A DNA stretch of 64,000 nt from Bacillus sp. EB01 (GCF_000613125.1 NZ_HG964497.1:478823-542822); one strand, 5' to 3'. Numbered from the stretch's first letter, positions 54,257 through 63,986 are shown. Notes: a model not told the origin generated them from the letters alone. A program made the numbers and translations.

Positions 54257-54285
54257 ATTATAAAAATGAATGAGCATTCAGTCAA
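54257..54285 (-). promoter_or_regulatory. ywjF promoter with palindromic operator in its spacer
   Basis: TTGACT (54285-54280), 17-base spacer, perfect TATAAT (54262-54257). The spacer contains the perfect palindrome TGAATG-CT-CATTCA (54280-54267). This resembles the FadR(YsiA) box TGAATGANTANTCATTCA. A TetR-family repressor bound there would block RNAP. Confidence 0.8.
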
Positions 54286-54361
54286 CCTTTTACCACTCAT
54301 ACATTTACTCCTATAAGTAAAAGCTATGGGTAAAAAAACTTAGAAAAGGAGGCGAGCCTCT

Positions 54362-55558
54362 ATTCTTGTTATCCTTGTTTCTGGACTTCTCCTATTTATT
54401 ACTGTCTGGCTCACCGGAGACTATCATTTTGGGCGAAAAAAAATGAAGTCTGCTCCACCTTCTTTTCCATGCCGGTATGGGGCAATACGTATTTTTACGA
54501 AAGGGGGCGAGCTATTCAATGACTATTTCGAAGAGTTAAAACGGGCTAAGGACTACATTCATGTCATATTCTACATCCTTAAGGAAGATGCCTTAAGCAA
54601 GGAATTTCTCGAAATATTAGTTGATAAAGCGAGGTCAGGGGTTGAGGTTCGCTTACTGGTGGATTGGGCGGGAGGGCGAGCCTTGAAAAAGAAAACGATT
54701 ACCACTCTTAAGGAGGAAGGAATTCAGTTTGCTTTCACCCACAAGCCTAAGCTGCCCTACTTATTTTTCACACTTCAATCCCGGAATCATCGGAAGATTA
54801 CCATCATTGATGGCAAACTTGGCTATCTTGGCGGCTATAACGTTGGGAACGAATACATTGGCGGAAAACCAAAACTCGCTCCATGGCGTGACTACCATCT
54901 TAAGCTTTATGGTGAATCAATACAGGATCTCCAGCAAGTATTCCTAGATGATTGGAAGAATGATACAGGAGAAGATTTACGGAATGTTCCTATATATCAG
55001 CGAAAAAACGGGAAAGGCCCAGCCCTGCATCAGTTAGTTCCGACTATCGCTGGAACCACTCTTGAAGATATGTACCTAGAAACATTTGAAAGAGCCAAAG
55101 AACGGATTATTATTGGAACACCTTACTTTATCCCGAGCAAGAAATTGTTTCATTCCCTGCAAAATTGCCTGGAACGGGGTGTAGCACTGTCCATTATTGT
55201 CCCCGGTAATTCTGATCACCCACTCGTCAAGGAGGCAGCCTACCCGTACTTCCGGGTGCTTATCAAAAAGGGTGCGAGGGTATATCAATTCATGAATGGC
55301 TTTTATCATGCCAAGACACTGCTAATTGATCGAACGGTCTGTGATATAGGGTCAGCCAATTTTGATAAAAGAAGCCTATTCATAAATAGTGAGATTAACT
55401 GCTATATGTATAGCCAGGAGCAAATTCTCGAAGCTGAGTCGATTATCCAAGCAGATATCGCCAGTTCGAGGGAGTTGGAGCTTGCCTGGCTGGAAAAGCG
55501 TGATTTTGGCCGCTCAGTGAAAGAGCTTGCCGCAAGAGTAATTTCACCATTTCTTTAG
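54362..55558 (+). CDS. ywjE: Cardiolipin synthase-type phospholipase D protein YwjE
   Basis: Two HKD catalytic motifs: HRKITIIDGKLGYLGG and HAKTLLIDRTVCDIG. 398 residues if started at ATT 54362, or 371 from ATG 54443. The shorter form lacks the N-terminal membrane helix typical of the family. In-frame codons from 54362 encode one (ILVILVSGLLLFITVWL), and AAGGAGG ends 9 bases before the ATT, just after an in-frame TAG. No ATG, GTG or TTG exists in frame between. An ATT start, as in infC, is therefore likely. Divergent from ywjF and followed at 22 bases by uvsE, as ywjE-ywjD in B. subtilis. Confidence 0.88.
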   Translation: MLVILVSGLLLFITVWLTGDYHFGRKKMKSAPPSFPCRYGAIRIFTKGGELFNDYFEELKRAKDYIHVIFYILKEDALSKEFLEILVDKARSGVEVRLLVDWAGGRALKKKTITTLKEEGIQFAFTHKPKLPYLFFTLQSRNHRKITIIDGKLGYLGGYNVGNEYIGGKPKLAPWRDYHLKLYGESIQDLQQVFLDDWKNDTGEDLRNVPIYQRKNGKGPALHQLVPTIAGTTLEDMYLETFERAKERIIIGTPYFIPSKKLFHSLQNCLERGVALSIIVPGNSDHPLVKEAAYPYFRVLIKKGARVYQFMNGFYHAKTLLIDRTVCDIGSANFDKRSLFINSEINCYMYSQEQILEAESIIQADIASSRELELAWLEKRDFGRSVKELAARVISPFL

Positions 55559-55580
55559 TTTTTTACCAGGGGGAGATCGT

Positions 55581-56537
55581 TTGAAAATAAGATTTGGGTA
55601 TGTGTCCACGGCTCTTTCCCTCTGGGAAGCGTCACCCTCGCGGACGATGACGTTTACCCGCTATAAACTCCTCGGCAAAGAGGAACGTCAGGAAAAGCTG
55701 CTTGCCATTACAGCAGAAAACTTAAAAAATACGCTGCGGATGCTTTATTACAACGTGGCTCATGGGATTGAGGTATATCGGCTTTCAAGTTCAATTGTCC
55801 CACTCGCAACACACCATGAAGCAAGCTGGGACTTTGCCTCGCCTTTTAAGGCTGAATGGCTCGAAATCGGTTCGTTTGTAAAAAAGTATCAACTAAGGGT
55901 CAGTTTTCATCCCAACCAGTATACTCTTTTCACCTCCCCTAAAGAGGAGATAACGGTGAATGCGGTAAGGGATATGGAGTACCATTACCGGATGTTTGAT
56001 TGCATGGGACTAGAACGCCTTGGAACCCATAATATTCACGTTGGCGGTGCTTATGGAGATAAGGAGGCGGCACTTGAAAGATTCCATAAAAATATAAAGC
56101 GTCTTCCTGTTCATATAAAGGAGATGATGACGCTTGAGAACGATGACAAAACATATACAACCGAAGAAACTCTTTCGGTTTGTTTAAAAGAAGATATCCC
56201 GCTTGCCTTTGATTATCATCATCACATGGCAAACCCTTCAGAGCGCCCCTTAGAAGAGGTACTGCCACTGGTTTTTTCGACATGGGCTAACAAGCCGCAG
56301 GTTCCCAAAATCCATATCTCTTCTCCGAAATCTGACAAGCTTTATCGTGCTCATGCCGATTTTGTCGATATCGATTTCCTCATGCCGCTCTTAAAGCTGC
56401 TCAGGGAGATAAATCAGGATGTTGACTTGATGATTGAAGCAAAAGCAAAGGATCAGGCTCTCCTTAAGCTTGTCCCTGAAGTAGCCGCTATTCGTGGTGT
56501 AAAGCGGGTTGGCGGTGCTGCAATTAAGTGGAGATAG
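55581..56537 (+). CDS. uvsE: UV DNA damage endonuclease
   Basis: 318-residue TIM-barrel endonuclease nicking 5' of UV photoproducts. FGYVSTALSLWEASPSRT at the N terminus, SFHPNQYTLFTSP, HNIHVGGAYGDK, LENDDKTYTTEE, AFDYHHHM and MIEAKAKD carry the metal-binding His/Glu/Asp set. Start TTG 55581 with AGGGGGAGATCG upstream. Spore-associated in B. subtilis (ywjD). Confidence 0.95.
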   Translation: MKIRFGYVSTALSLWEASPSRTMTFTRYKLLGKEERQEKLLAITAENLKNTLRMLYYNVAHGIEVYRLSSSIVPLATHHEASWDFASPFKAEWLEIGSFVKKYQLRVSFHPNQYTLFTSPKEEITVNAVRDMEYHYRMFDCMGLERLGTHNIHVGGAYGDKEAALERFHKNIKRLPVHIKEMMTLENDDKTYTTEETLSVCLKEDIPLAFDYHHHMANPSERPLEEVLPLVFSTWANKPQVPKIHISSPKSDKLYRAHADFVDIDFLMPLLKLLREINQDVDLMIEAKAKDQALLKLVPEVAAIRGVKRVGGAAIKWR

Positions 56538-56622
56538 GTTGAATTGTTGAATTAATAGTTATCTTCCTGGAAATAGGAGTACGAATTATTCTTATACGGG
56601 GATTGTCTGACAACACCAATTA

Positions 56623-56796
56623 TTCGTCTAGGGTAAATCCGTTTTTCTGGACAAAACTCGCACCGCGGGTCCTGGTTCCGTCTAGTAAATCCTTTTTCTA
56701 GACGAATTTCACTCCAGGGGTCCAGTTCCGTCTAGTAAACCCCTTTTTCTAGACGGATCTCACACCAGCGACACCGGTTCCGTCTAGTAAATCGAC
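56623..56796. repeat. Tandem repeat of about 51-bp units with internal palindromes
   Basis: Units start at 56623, 56676, 56726 and (partial) 56778. Each has TTCCGTCTAGTAAA...TTTTTCTAGACGG, so CCGTCTAG pairs with CTAGACGG inside the unit, followed by a variable CACNCCNG...CGG part. Confidence 0.8.
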
Positions 56797-56800
56797 ATAC

Positions 56801-56835
56801 AAAAGCGGCCCTCCTATTAACAGAGAGCCGCTTTT
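56801..56835 (-). terminator. Intrinsic terminator after sspH
   Basis: Minus strand AAAAGCGGC...GCCGCTTTTGT. Confidence 0.75.
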
Positions 56836-56843
56836 GGCATTCT

Positions 56844-57029
56844 TTAATCCACATCTTCGATTAAATTGAGGACAGGAACATCACGCTCTTGCTCGGGATT
56901 TTCTTTCCAATAAATCCTAGCCATTTTTGCGGTTTCATCTACATTCTGGATTAAAACCCGTTTTCCTTCATAGGTTACATTTATATTATCAGCAGACTCC
57001 ATAATTTCCTTTGCCCGCCCTACATTCAT
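56844..57029 (-). CDS. sspH: H-type small acid-soluble spore protein
   Basis: 61-residue spore protein: NVGRAKEIMESADNINVTYEG and VLIQNVDE, typical of SspH. Unlike alpha/beta SASPs it is not a DNA-coating protein with the GPR site. Start ATG 57029 with GAGGAGTGG upstream. Single-gene unit with terminator. Confidence 0.93.
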   Translation of the reverse strand: MNVGRAKEIMESADNINVTYEGKRVLIQNVDETAKMARIYWKENPEQERDVPVLNLIEDVD

Positions 57030-57060
57030 GAGCTCCACTCCTCAATAGTTTGTCATCATT

Positions 57061-57091
57061 TACTATGTGAAAATAAGCAGGATTTTATCCG
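57061..57091 (-). promoter_or_regulatory. Possible sigma-G promoter of sspH
   Basis: Minus strand CGGATA (57091-57086), 18-base spacer, CATAGTA (57067-57061). Two and one mismatches to TGHATR/CATDHTA. Confidence 0.3.
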
Positions 57092-57196
57092 CAGTACTTA
57101 CCCTGCACAGCCGTTACATATCCTAAGTGTTTAGTAACCTAATAAATCGGGAAAAGGTAAAATGAAAGGCTAAATACTAAAGGGAGATGACATCAA

Positions 57197-57412
57197 ATGA
57201 AGTATAGAAACCTTCTTTTATCGATCCCCTTGAGTACAGGAATACTGTTGACCGGTTGCGCAGGAGAACAGGATCCTCCTCCAGCGGATGATAACCTTGA
57301 AATGGAAGAAGACAATCAAGAGCCAGATGTAACTGAAGAGCCTTCTGAAGAAAACAATGATGAAGAAGAGCCTGATATGGATGAAGAACCTTCTGAGAAA
57401 GATGGAAATTAG
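57197..57412 (+). CDS. Small acidic lipoprotein
   Basis: 71 residues. Signal peptide with lipobox LLTGC, so lipid-anchored at Cys after cleavage. The rest is almost wholly Glu/Asp/Pro/Asn with repeated EEPSE units, so disordered and strongly acidic. Start ATG with AAGGGAGATGAC upstream, terminator after. No family recognised; possibly a cation-binding or spacer protein at the membrane surface. Confidence 0.8.
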   Translation: MKYRNLLLSIPLSTGILLTGCAGEQDPPPADDNLEMEEDNQEPDVTEEPSEENNDEEEPDMDEEPSEKDGN

Positions 57413-57426
57413 TTTTTGATATAAGT

Positions 57427-57456
57427 AAGTGCCGGAGCAAGCCCCGGCACTTTTTC
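57427..57456. terminator. Shared terminator of the lipoprotein gene and argS
   Basis: AAGTGCCGG-AGCAAGCC-CCGGCACTT followed by TTT; works for both converging genes. Confidence 0.85.
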
Positions 57457-57462
57457 TATTGA

Positions 57463-59133
57463 TTACATTCTTTCAGGTGCAGATACACCGATAAGTAATA
57501 AAGCATTTTTCATTGTAATTTGAACCGACCTCACCAGCGCCAGGCGGGCTTTAGTCCTTTCAGCCTTTTCAGGGTCAACAACTTTTTCCGCATTATAGAA
57601 GCTGTGGAATGCGGATGCTAAATCAAACACATAATTGGCAATCCGGTGCGGTGTACGCTTTTCAGCCGCTTCACCAACAGCCTGAGGGAATTCGCCAAGT
57701 TTTTTAAGCAAATCAATTTCCTTCTCGGAAGCAACTTGTGATAAATCGACATCCTTTTCAACTGTGAAGCCTTGTTCCGAAGCTTGTCGCAATATGCTTG
57801 AAATACGAGCATGAGCGTATTGAGCATAATAGACAGGATTATCATTCGACTGGGAAACAGCAAGGTCCAGGTCAAAATCCATATGAGTATCGGCTGAGCG
57901 CATCGCAAAGAAGTAGCGAGTCGCATCAAGGCCAACCTCTTCAACAAGTTCCCGCATCGTAACAGCCTTTCCGGTACGCTTGCTCATTTTCATTTTCTCG
58001 CCATTCTTGTAAAGATGTACGAGCTGAATAATTTCAACTTCCAGGACATCCTTGTCATAGCCCAGTGCCTGAATGGCCGCCTTCATACGCGGGATGTAGC
58101 CGTGGTGGTCTGCTCCCCACACGTTAATCAGCTTTTCAAAGCCACGGTCAAGCTTGTCCTTATGATAGGCAATATCCGGAGTCAGGTACGTATAGGAACC
58201 ATCCTGCTTGATCAAGACGCGGTCCTTATCATCACCAAACGGAGTTGAGCGCAGCCAGGTCGCACCCTCCTCCTCAAAAATGTGTCCATTTTCTCGAAGC
58301 GTCTTTAATGCCGAATCAATTTTTCCATTATGGTAGAGAGACGTTTCCGAGTACCAGACATCAAACGGTACGCGGAAATCCTCCAGGTCCTTTTTCAGCT
58401 TTGCCATCTCCACTTTCAGGCCATGCTCACGGAAAAAGTTGAAGCGCTCCTCCTCAGGCATTGAGACGAACTTGTCCCCATGTTCAGCTGCAAGCTGCTT
58501 GCCGATTTCCTTAATATCCTCACCATGATACCCATCTTCAGGCATTTCCTTTTCCATTCCGAGTGCCTCGAAATAGCGTGCCTCAACGGAAAGCGCAAGG
58601 TTATTGATCTGGTTGCCTGCATCATTGATGTAATATTCCCGCGAAACCTCATAGCCTGCTTTTGCAAGTATATTTGACAGCGAGTCGCCAACAGCCGCAC
58701 CACGCGCATGGCCAAGGTGAAGATCACCAGTCGGGTTTGCGGATACAAACTCAACCTGAATTCTCTGGCCCCTGCCGGTATCCGTTTCTCCATACACGTC
58801 TCCTGCTTCAAGGATGGCTGGGATTAACCCAGTCAAATAGCTATTATCCAAGTAAAAATTAATAAAGCCCGGTCCTGCAAGCTCAATTTTTTCAATCGAT
58901 GCTTTCGACTGATCAAAATTAGCTACAATTGCTTCGGCAATCGCACGTGGTGCTTTTTTTGCCACGCGTGCAAGCTGCATCGCCATATTGGTGGAATAGT
59001 CCCCATGGGCTTTGTCCTTTGGCGTTTCCAATAGTACATCCGGAATCTGCTCTTCCACAGCCACCCCTGCTTTTAGTACGGCAGCTTTAATTTCATTTTT
59101 CAAGTTTTGTTGCACCTGTTCAACTAAGTTCAT
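57463..59133 (-). CDS. argS: Arginyl-tRNA synthetase
   Basis: Class I synthetase of 556 residues. N-terminal tRNA-binding Add-1 domain, HIGH-type [17 protein letters not shown], and DALR anticodon domain with [12 protein letters not shown]. Start ATG overlaps the ywiB stop by 4 bases. I saw no T-box in front of ywiB. Confidence 0.98.
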   Translation of the reverse strand: MNLVEQVQQNLKNEIKAAVLKAGVAVEEQIPDVLLETPKDKAHGDYSTNMAMQLARVAKKAPRAIAEAIVANFDQSKASIEKIELAGPGFINFYLDNSYLTGLIPAILEAGDVYGETDTGRGQRIQVEFVSANPTGDLHLGHARGAAVGDSLSNILAKAGYEVSREYYINDAGNQINNLALSVEARYFEALGMEKEMPEDGYHGEDIKEIGKQLAAEHGDKFVSMPEEERFNFFREHGLKVEMAKLKKDLEDFRVPFDVWYSETSLYHNGKIDSALKTLRENGHIFEEEGATWLRSTPFGDDKDRVLIKQDGSYTYLTPDIAYHKDKLDRGFEKLINVWGADHHGYIPRMKAAIQALGYDKDVLEVEIIQLVHLYKNGEKMKMSKRTGKAVTMRELVEEVGLDATRYFFAMRSADTHMDFDLDLAVSQSNDNPVYYAQYAHARISSILRQASEQGFTVEKDVDLSQVASEKEIDLLKKLGEFPQAVGEAAEKRTPHRIANYVFDLASAFHSFYNAEKVVDPEKAERTKARLALVRSVQITMKNALLLIGVSAPERM

Positions 59134-59558
59134 TGCTCTTCCTCCTCAAACATGATTGCCAAGCTATATGTACCAGCGGGTGCTCCCGCTATCATCAAGT
59201 CATATTTCAGCCTGAATATTCCACCCCGCCCGTTTTCACGGATTGCCTGAGCAAGCCGGTCGGTAACGGCTGAAACAGGAAGAGTCCCGTATTGAGTCTC
59301 ATAGCTGCCCCGTGTCTCCTCACCAAGGCGGAATGGGAGCCGCATCTTGGCAGCACCGCTTCTTAACAGCAGCGCTTTGCCGCTTTCCATTTTAAGTATC
59401 GAGCGCACATTTCCTTCTGCTGTCAGTTCCTCATACTGAAGATAGGCTTCATTATCTTTTTCATAAAAAAAGCCGTTTCCTCCAGTTACGATTTCATCCT
59501 TAGCGCCGTCCTGGGTAATCGCCGTACTGACCGTAACAATAACTGGCTTCGGATCCAT
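59130..59558 (-). CDS. ywiB: DUF1934 protein YwiB
   Basis: 142-residue beta-barrel protein (calycin-like) of unknown function always found before argS in Bacillus. [11 protein letters not shown] at the N terminus, [16 protein letters not shown] and [14 protein letters not shown]. Start ATG with AAAGGAAGTGG upstream. Confidence 0.92.
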   Translation of the reverse strand: MDPKPVIVTVSTAITQDGAKDEIVTGGNGFFYEKDNEAYLQYEELTAEGNVRSILKMESGKALLLRSGAAKMRLPFRLGEETRGSYETQYGTLPVSAVTDRLAQAIRENGRGGIFRLKYDLMIAGAPAGTYSLAIMFEEEEQ

Positions 59559-59610
59559 CCGGCCACTTCCTTTACTATCTATCTTTTTTTGCTGTTTTTA
59601 ATAAGTCTGC

Positions 59611-59635
59611 TGATTTCCGCTCCAATCAACTCTAC
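59611..59635. repeat. Possible deletion remnant of the GC-rich dispersed repeat
   Basis: TGATTTCCGCTCCAATCAAC joins the left end (ATTTCCGCTCCA) to the right end (CCGCTTCAATCC) of the element type at 42697-42887, across the shared CCGCTYCA. Confidence 0.4.
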
Positions 59636-59765
59636 TAGAAAATCAGCATTAAACATTAAAACAGTTACCTTATAAATATGGCATTATATCATGATTTTCA
59701 AACCAGCTCTACGTTTATCGGGATAAAACCACTAACTTATTATATCCTTCCTGTCCCTACAATTC

Positions 59766-59800
59766 AAAAAGTGCCTGCTTCGGATTGAAACAGGCACTTT
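59766..59800 (-). terminator. Intrinsic terminator after speB
   Basis: Minus strand AAAGTGCCTG...CAGGCACTTTTTG. Confidence 0.85.
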
Positions 59801-59819
59801 CCTCTCTATTCACACTTGC

Positions 59820-60692
59820 TTATTTCACAAAGCCAAGCAGCATTTCACGGATCATTTTGCTTGCTGTGTTGGCCGTTTGCTCGGATGGATCATATATAGG
59901 TGCGACTTCAACAAGATCTGCGCCTACAACCTTAACTTCCGAGCGGGCAATTTCATGGATAGAAGCAAGCAACTCACGGGATGTAATGCCGCCTGCATCA
60001 ACCGTACCCGTTCCTGGGGCATGTGCCGGATCAAGTACATCAATGTCGATTGTTACATATACCGGGCGTCCAGCAAGACTAGGCAGAATCTCCTTCAGTG
60101 GCTGATGGACGTCGAATTTTGAAATATGCATTCCGACACTTTTCGCCCATTCGAACTCTTCCTTCATACCGGAGCGGATTCCAAATGAATAAACATTGTG
60201 AGGTCCAATATGTTCAGCTATTTTTCGAATTGGCGTCGAGTGCGATAGCGGCTCACCTTCATAGTGTTCACGCAGGTCGGTATGGGCATCAAAATGAATG
60301 ATTGCCAAATCAGGATATTTCTTGTAAACCGCCTTCATGACTGGCCAGGAAACAAGATGCTCACCACCCATGCCAAGCGGGAACTTGCCAGCAGCCAACA
60401 CCTGATCAACAAACTCTTCAATCGTATCGAGGCTCTTCTGAGCGTTGCCGAACGGAAGTGGAATATCTCCAGCATCAAAATAGTTTAAATCCACAAGGTC
60501 TCTGTCAAGGTATGGGCTGTACTCTTCTAGCCCAACTGATACCTCGCGAATTCTTGTAGGGCCGAAACGTGACCCTGGACGGAAGCTGACTGTCCAGTCC
60601 ATTGGCATCCCATAGAGAACAACCTTGCTTTCTTCAAAATTGGGATGGCTTTTAATAAAGACATTGCCTGAATAGCTCTCATCAAAACGCAT
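59820..60692 (-). CDS. speB: Agmatinase
   Basis: Mn-dependent ureohydrolase turning agmatine into putrescine and urea. 290 residues with GMGGEHLVS, FDAHTDLR and DIDVLDPAHAPG supplying the metal ligands. Start ATG with GGAAAGGATAATTAAGT upstream. Follows speE, giving the polyamine pair. Confidence 0.97.
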   Translation of the reverse strand: MRFDESYSGNVFIKSHPNFEESKVVLYGMPMDWTVSFRPGSRFGPTRIREVSVGLEEYSPYLDRDLVDLNYFDAGDIPLPFGNAQKSLDTIEEFVDQVLAAGKFPLGMGGEHLVSWPVMKAVYKKYPDLAIIHFDAHTDLREHYEGEPLSHSTPIRKIAEHIGPHNVYSFGIRSGMKEEFEWAKSVGMHISKFDVHQPLKEILPSLAGRPVYVTIDIDVLDPAHAPGTGTVDAGGITSRELLASIHEIARSEVKVVGADLVEVAPIYDPSEQTANTASKMIREMLLGFVK

Positions 60693-60809
60693 ACTTAATT
60701 ATCCTTTCCATGCAAAGCGAGAGGGAGACTCTGCCTCCCCCCGCTGTAATTTATTCACTGTATATAAAATACGACAAAAGCTAAGTCACTGTATATAAAA
60801 ATTTCGTTT

Positions 60810-61640
60810 TTACTCTACAAGATCACCAACAAATTTCGGCAGAACAAAGGCTGCTTTGTGAAGTTCCTTTGTATAGTACTTCGTTTCAATATCATGGAAA
60901 CGGTCATCAGAAACTTGTAGTGGATCGTATTTCTTCGAACCGATTGTGAATGCCCACATGCCGCTTGGATAAGTTGGGATGTTTGCGATATACAAGCGGG
61001 TAATCGGAAAAATTTCTTTTACATCGCGCTGAACGTCACGGATTAAATCCGCTTTGAACCAAGGGTTGTCCGATTGAGCAACAAAAATCCCATCTTCCTT
61101 TAAAGCTTTGGAAATACCAGCATAAAAACCCTTTGTAAAAAGATTCACTGCTGGGCCAACGGGTTCTGTAGAGTCGACCATGATCACATCGTAGTCATTT
61201 TCACTTTCAGCAATATGCATAAAACCATCGCCTACCTTCACTTCAACCCGAGGGTCTTCGAGCTTCCCGGCGATTTCCGGCAAATATTTCTTTGAGTATT
61301 CGATGACTTTCCCATCTATATCGACAAGTGTCGCCTTTTTTACTTGTGGGTGTTTTAGCACTTCGCGGATAACCCCGCCATCCCCGCCGCCGACCACAAG
61401 GACATTTTCAGGATTCGGATGAGTGAACAACGGTACATGCGCAACCATTTCATGATAAACGAATTCATCCTTTATCGATGTCATGACCATACCATCGAGA
61501 AGAAGCATATTTCCCCATTCTTCTGTTTCAACCATTTCAAGCTTCTGGAATTGTGTCTGTTCTGTATGTAAAGTTTGCTTAATCTTCATCGTGATACCGA
61601 AGTTTTCAGTCTGTTTTTCGGTGAACCATAGTCCTCCCAT
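60810..61640 (-). CDS. speE: Spermidine synthase
   Basis: Aminopropyltransferase, 276 residues. [31 protein letters not shown] (dcSAM site), [11 protein letters not shown] with catalytic Asp, and [11 protein letters not shown]. Start ATG 61640 with AAAGGAAG upstream; frame to 61709 unsupported. Divergent from pbpG. Confidence 0.97.
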   Translation of the reverse strand: MGGLWFTEKQTENFGITMKIKQTLHTEQTQFQKLEMVETEEWGNMLLLDGMVMTSIKDEFVYHEMVAHVPLFTHPNPENVLVVGGGDGGVIREVLKHPQVKKATLVDIDGKVIEYSKKYLPEIAGKLEDPRVEVKVGDGFMHIAESENDYDVIMVDSTEPVGPAVNLFTKGFYAGISKALKEDGIFVAQSDNPWFKADLIRDVQRDVKEIFPITRLYIANIPTYPSGMWAFTIGSKKYDPLQVSDDRFHDIETKYYTKELHKAAFVLPKFVGDLVE

Positions 61641-61828
61641 ATCCATCTTCCTTTCAAAATGAAATTTGCAATAAAAGCTCTCGTCGTACTGGCCTGTGTA
61701 AGGTCTCATTAGCTATACTTCCCCAAATGGGTGAATGCAAACACTTGCCAAAAGGGAAATCAACATCTAAAAAGTATAAAATACCCTGCCAAAAAGGCAA
61801 GAAAAATATTCATTATCCTTCAATAAAA

Positions 61829-61859
61829 TGTTTAAAACACTTCCATTCTTTTCATACTG
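61829..61859 (+). promoter_or_regulatory. sigma-G-like promoter of pbpG
   Basis: TGTTTA (61829-61834), 18-base spacer, CATACTG (61853-61859), each one mismatch from TGHATR/CATDHTA. pbpG is a forespore gene in B. subtilis. Confidence 0.45.
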
Positions 61860-61913
61860 TTGATATGGCCCTAATTGGGTCCAATTTCCCTTTACAGAAA
61901 ACGGGGTGAAGAG

Positions 61914-63986
61914 ATGGAAGCAATCACAGGCAAAGGTTTAAAGCATGCAGTAAAATATGTGCGGGCAGGCGTTTTCCTTAGCCTGATCATGATGGGAATA
62001 GCCACAGTTCTAGTTTTCGGGGTTCTCATTTATGCTAGGGTGTTAGGTTCACCCCCACTCGCAGTACCACAGTCCACCCTTTACTTTTCCGATGATGGAA
62101 AGGTCATTGGTGAAACCAATACTGGACAGAAAAGATATTGGGTGAAGCTTGATGATGTTTCCCCTTATCTTATCGAGGCTACCATATCCATAGAAGATAA
62201 GAAGTTTTTTGAGCATAAAGGGTTTGACCTGAAACGAATTGCCGGAGCCGCTCTTGCCGACATCAAGGCATTTGAAAAGGTACAGGGCGCGAGCACCGTT
62301 ACCCAGCAATATGCCAGGAATCTGTTTCTTGAGCATGATAAAACATGGAGCAGAAAACTGCGGGAAGCCTTATATGCAATCCGGCTTGAGATGAATTATT
62401 CCAAGGAACAAATACTCGAAGGATATATTAATACTATTTATTACGGAAATAGAGCCTATGGAATCCAGGCGGCAAGCCAGTATTATTTTGGGAAAAATGC
62501 TTCGGACTTATCTCTTGCGGAAGCATCAATGCTTGCGGGAATCCCAAAAGGACCAGGAGCCTACTCTCCCTTCGCATCAATGGAAAAAGCAAAACAGCGC
62601 CAGGGAATTATCCTAAATGCAATGGCAGAGAACGGTTATATAAAAACAGTTGAAGCAAAAGCGGCTGCAAAAGAAGAACTTGCCCTGACCGGAACGGACC
62701 CGCATCGTGAGCTAAAAGCGGCACCCTACTTCCAGGATGCCGTGGCAAATGCTCTGCGCTACCAGCTTGGTATCGATGAGCGTACAATCGAGCTTGGAGG
62801 CCTTAGAGTTTTTACAACATTGGACCAAAAACAGCAGGAAGCTGCAGAAAAGCAAATTAACTCAATTGTTGCAGCTGATTCTGAAATTCAGGCTGCTCTT
62901 GTTGCTGTCGATCCAAAGAATGGCCATATCAAGGCCATGGTTGGCGGCCGCGATTATGAAAAAAGCCCATTTAACCGGGCTGTACAGGCTCTCCGGGAAC
63001 CTGGTTCAACGATTAAGCCATTCCTTTATTACGCGGCGTTAGGCAATGGCTATACACCCTCTACTACCATGAGGAGCGAACTGACAACATTCCGGTTTGA
63101 AAACGGAGATCCTGATTACACACCTCATAACTACAATAACAAATATGCAAATGGCGATATTACTCTTGCACAGGCATTGGCTTTATCTGACAATGTCTAT
63201 GCTGTCAAAACCCATCTTTTCCTGGGCCAGGAGACACTTGCTGAAACAGCCAAAATGTTTGGGATATCAACAAAAATGGCAAGTGTTCCTTCTCTTGCTC
63301 TTGGAACCTCTGGAGTCCGGGCAATTGAAATGGCCAATGCTTATGGCATGTTTGCCAATGGGGGCAAGTATATTGAACCGACGTTGATTACCCGGGTTGA
63401 AACATCGGAAGGGAAAATCATTTATGAAAAGGATGCTGAGGAGGAAACATATTTAGACCCAGCAAAAGCCTATGTCATGACGCATATGATGACCGGTGTA
63501 TTCGATACGAAGCTTAACGGCTATGCAAGTGTAACTGGAAGCACAATTGTAAAAGGCTTGACTCGGCCGTATGCTGGCAAATCAGGCTCCACTCCTACTG
63601 ACAGCTGGATGATTGGCTATTCGCCCCAGCTCGTTTCAGCTGTCTGGACTGGGTATGATGATGCTCGCAAGATTGAGAAGGTCGCTGAAAAATCCTATGC
63701 CAAGCAAATTTGGGCTAAGTTTATGGAAGACGCATTGCAGGGTAAACCGGTCAAATCATTCAAACCGCCAAAGGACGGCGTAACCGGGGTTCATATCGAT
63801 CCAGTCAATGGGAAGCTTGCAACGAAGGGATGCCCGGTTAGAAGGTTTACGTACTTTGTTTCCGGAACGGAGCCTGATGAATATTGCACTGACCATCTTG
63901 ATCATAATGAATTGATACCTGGCGCGAAGCCGGGCGGTGCCGATAAAAAATCATGGTACAAGAAGCTTTGGAATTGGGGAGACTAA
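61914..63986 (+). CDS. pbpG: Sporulation-specific class A penicillin-binding protein PbpG (PBP2d)
   Basis: 690 residues: short cytosolic tail, membrane helix (VFLSLIMMGIATVLVFGVLIY), glycosyltransferase domain GT51 (IEDKKFFEHKG, GASTVTQQYARN, KEQILEGYINTIYYG), transpeptidase with nucleophile Ser365 (STIK), SDN (LSDNVYAVK) and KSGST. Ends NWGD near the window edge. Start ATG 61914 with CGGGGTGAAGAG upstream. Next to speE as ywhE in B. subtilis; makes spore germ-cell wall peptidoglycan. Confidence 0.95.
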   Translation: MEAITGKGLKHAVKYVRAGVFLSLIMMGIATVLVFGVLIYARVLGSPPLAVPQSTLYFSDDGKVIGETNTGQKRYWVKLDDVSPYLIEATISIEDKKFFEHKGFDLKRIAGAALADIKAFEKVQGASTVTQQYARNLFLEHDKTWSRKLREALYAIRLEMNYSKEQILEGYINTIYYGNRAYGIQAASQYYFGKNASDLSLAEASMLAGIPKGPGAYSPFASMEKAKQRQGIILNAMAENGYIKTVEAKAAAKEELALTGTDPHRELKAAPYFQDAVANALRYQLGIDERTIELGGLRVFTTLDQKQQEAAEKQINSIVAADSEIQAALVAVDPKNGHIKAMVGGRDYEKSPFNRAVQALREPGSTIKPFLYYAALGNGYTPSTTMRSELTTFRFENGDPDYTPHNYNNKYANGDITLAQALALSDNVYAVKTHLFLGQETLAETAKMFGISTKMASVPSLALGTSGVRAIEMANAYGMFANGGKYIEPTLITRVETSEGKIIYEKDAEEETYLDPAKAYVMTHMMTGVFDTKLNGYASVTGSTIVKGLTRPYAGKSGSTPTDSWMIGYSPQLVSAVWTGYDDARKIEKVAEKSYAKQIWAKFMEDALQGKPVKSFKPPKDGVTGVHIDPVNGKLATKGCPVRRFTYFVSGTEPDEYCTDHLDHNELIPGAKPGGADKKSWYKKLWNWGD

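Noticed and set aside
59559-59765. Possible T-box leader for ywiB-argS
   Set aside because: No AGGGTGGNACCGCG-type T-box sequence or antiterminator is visible.
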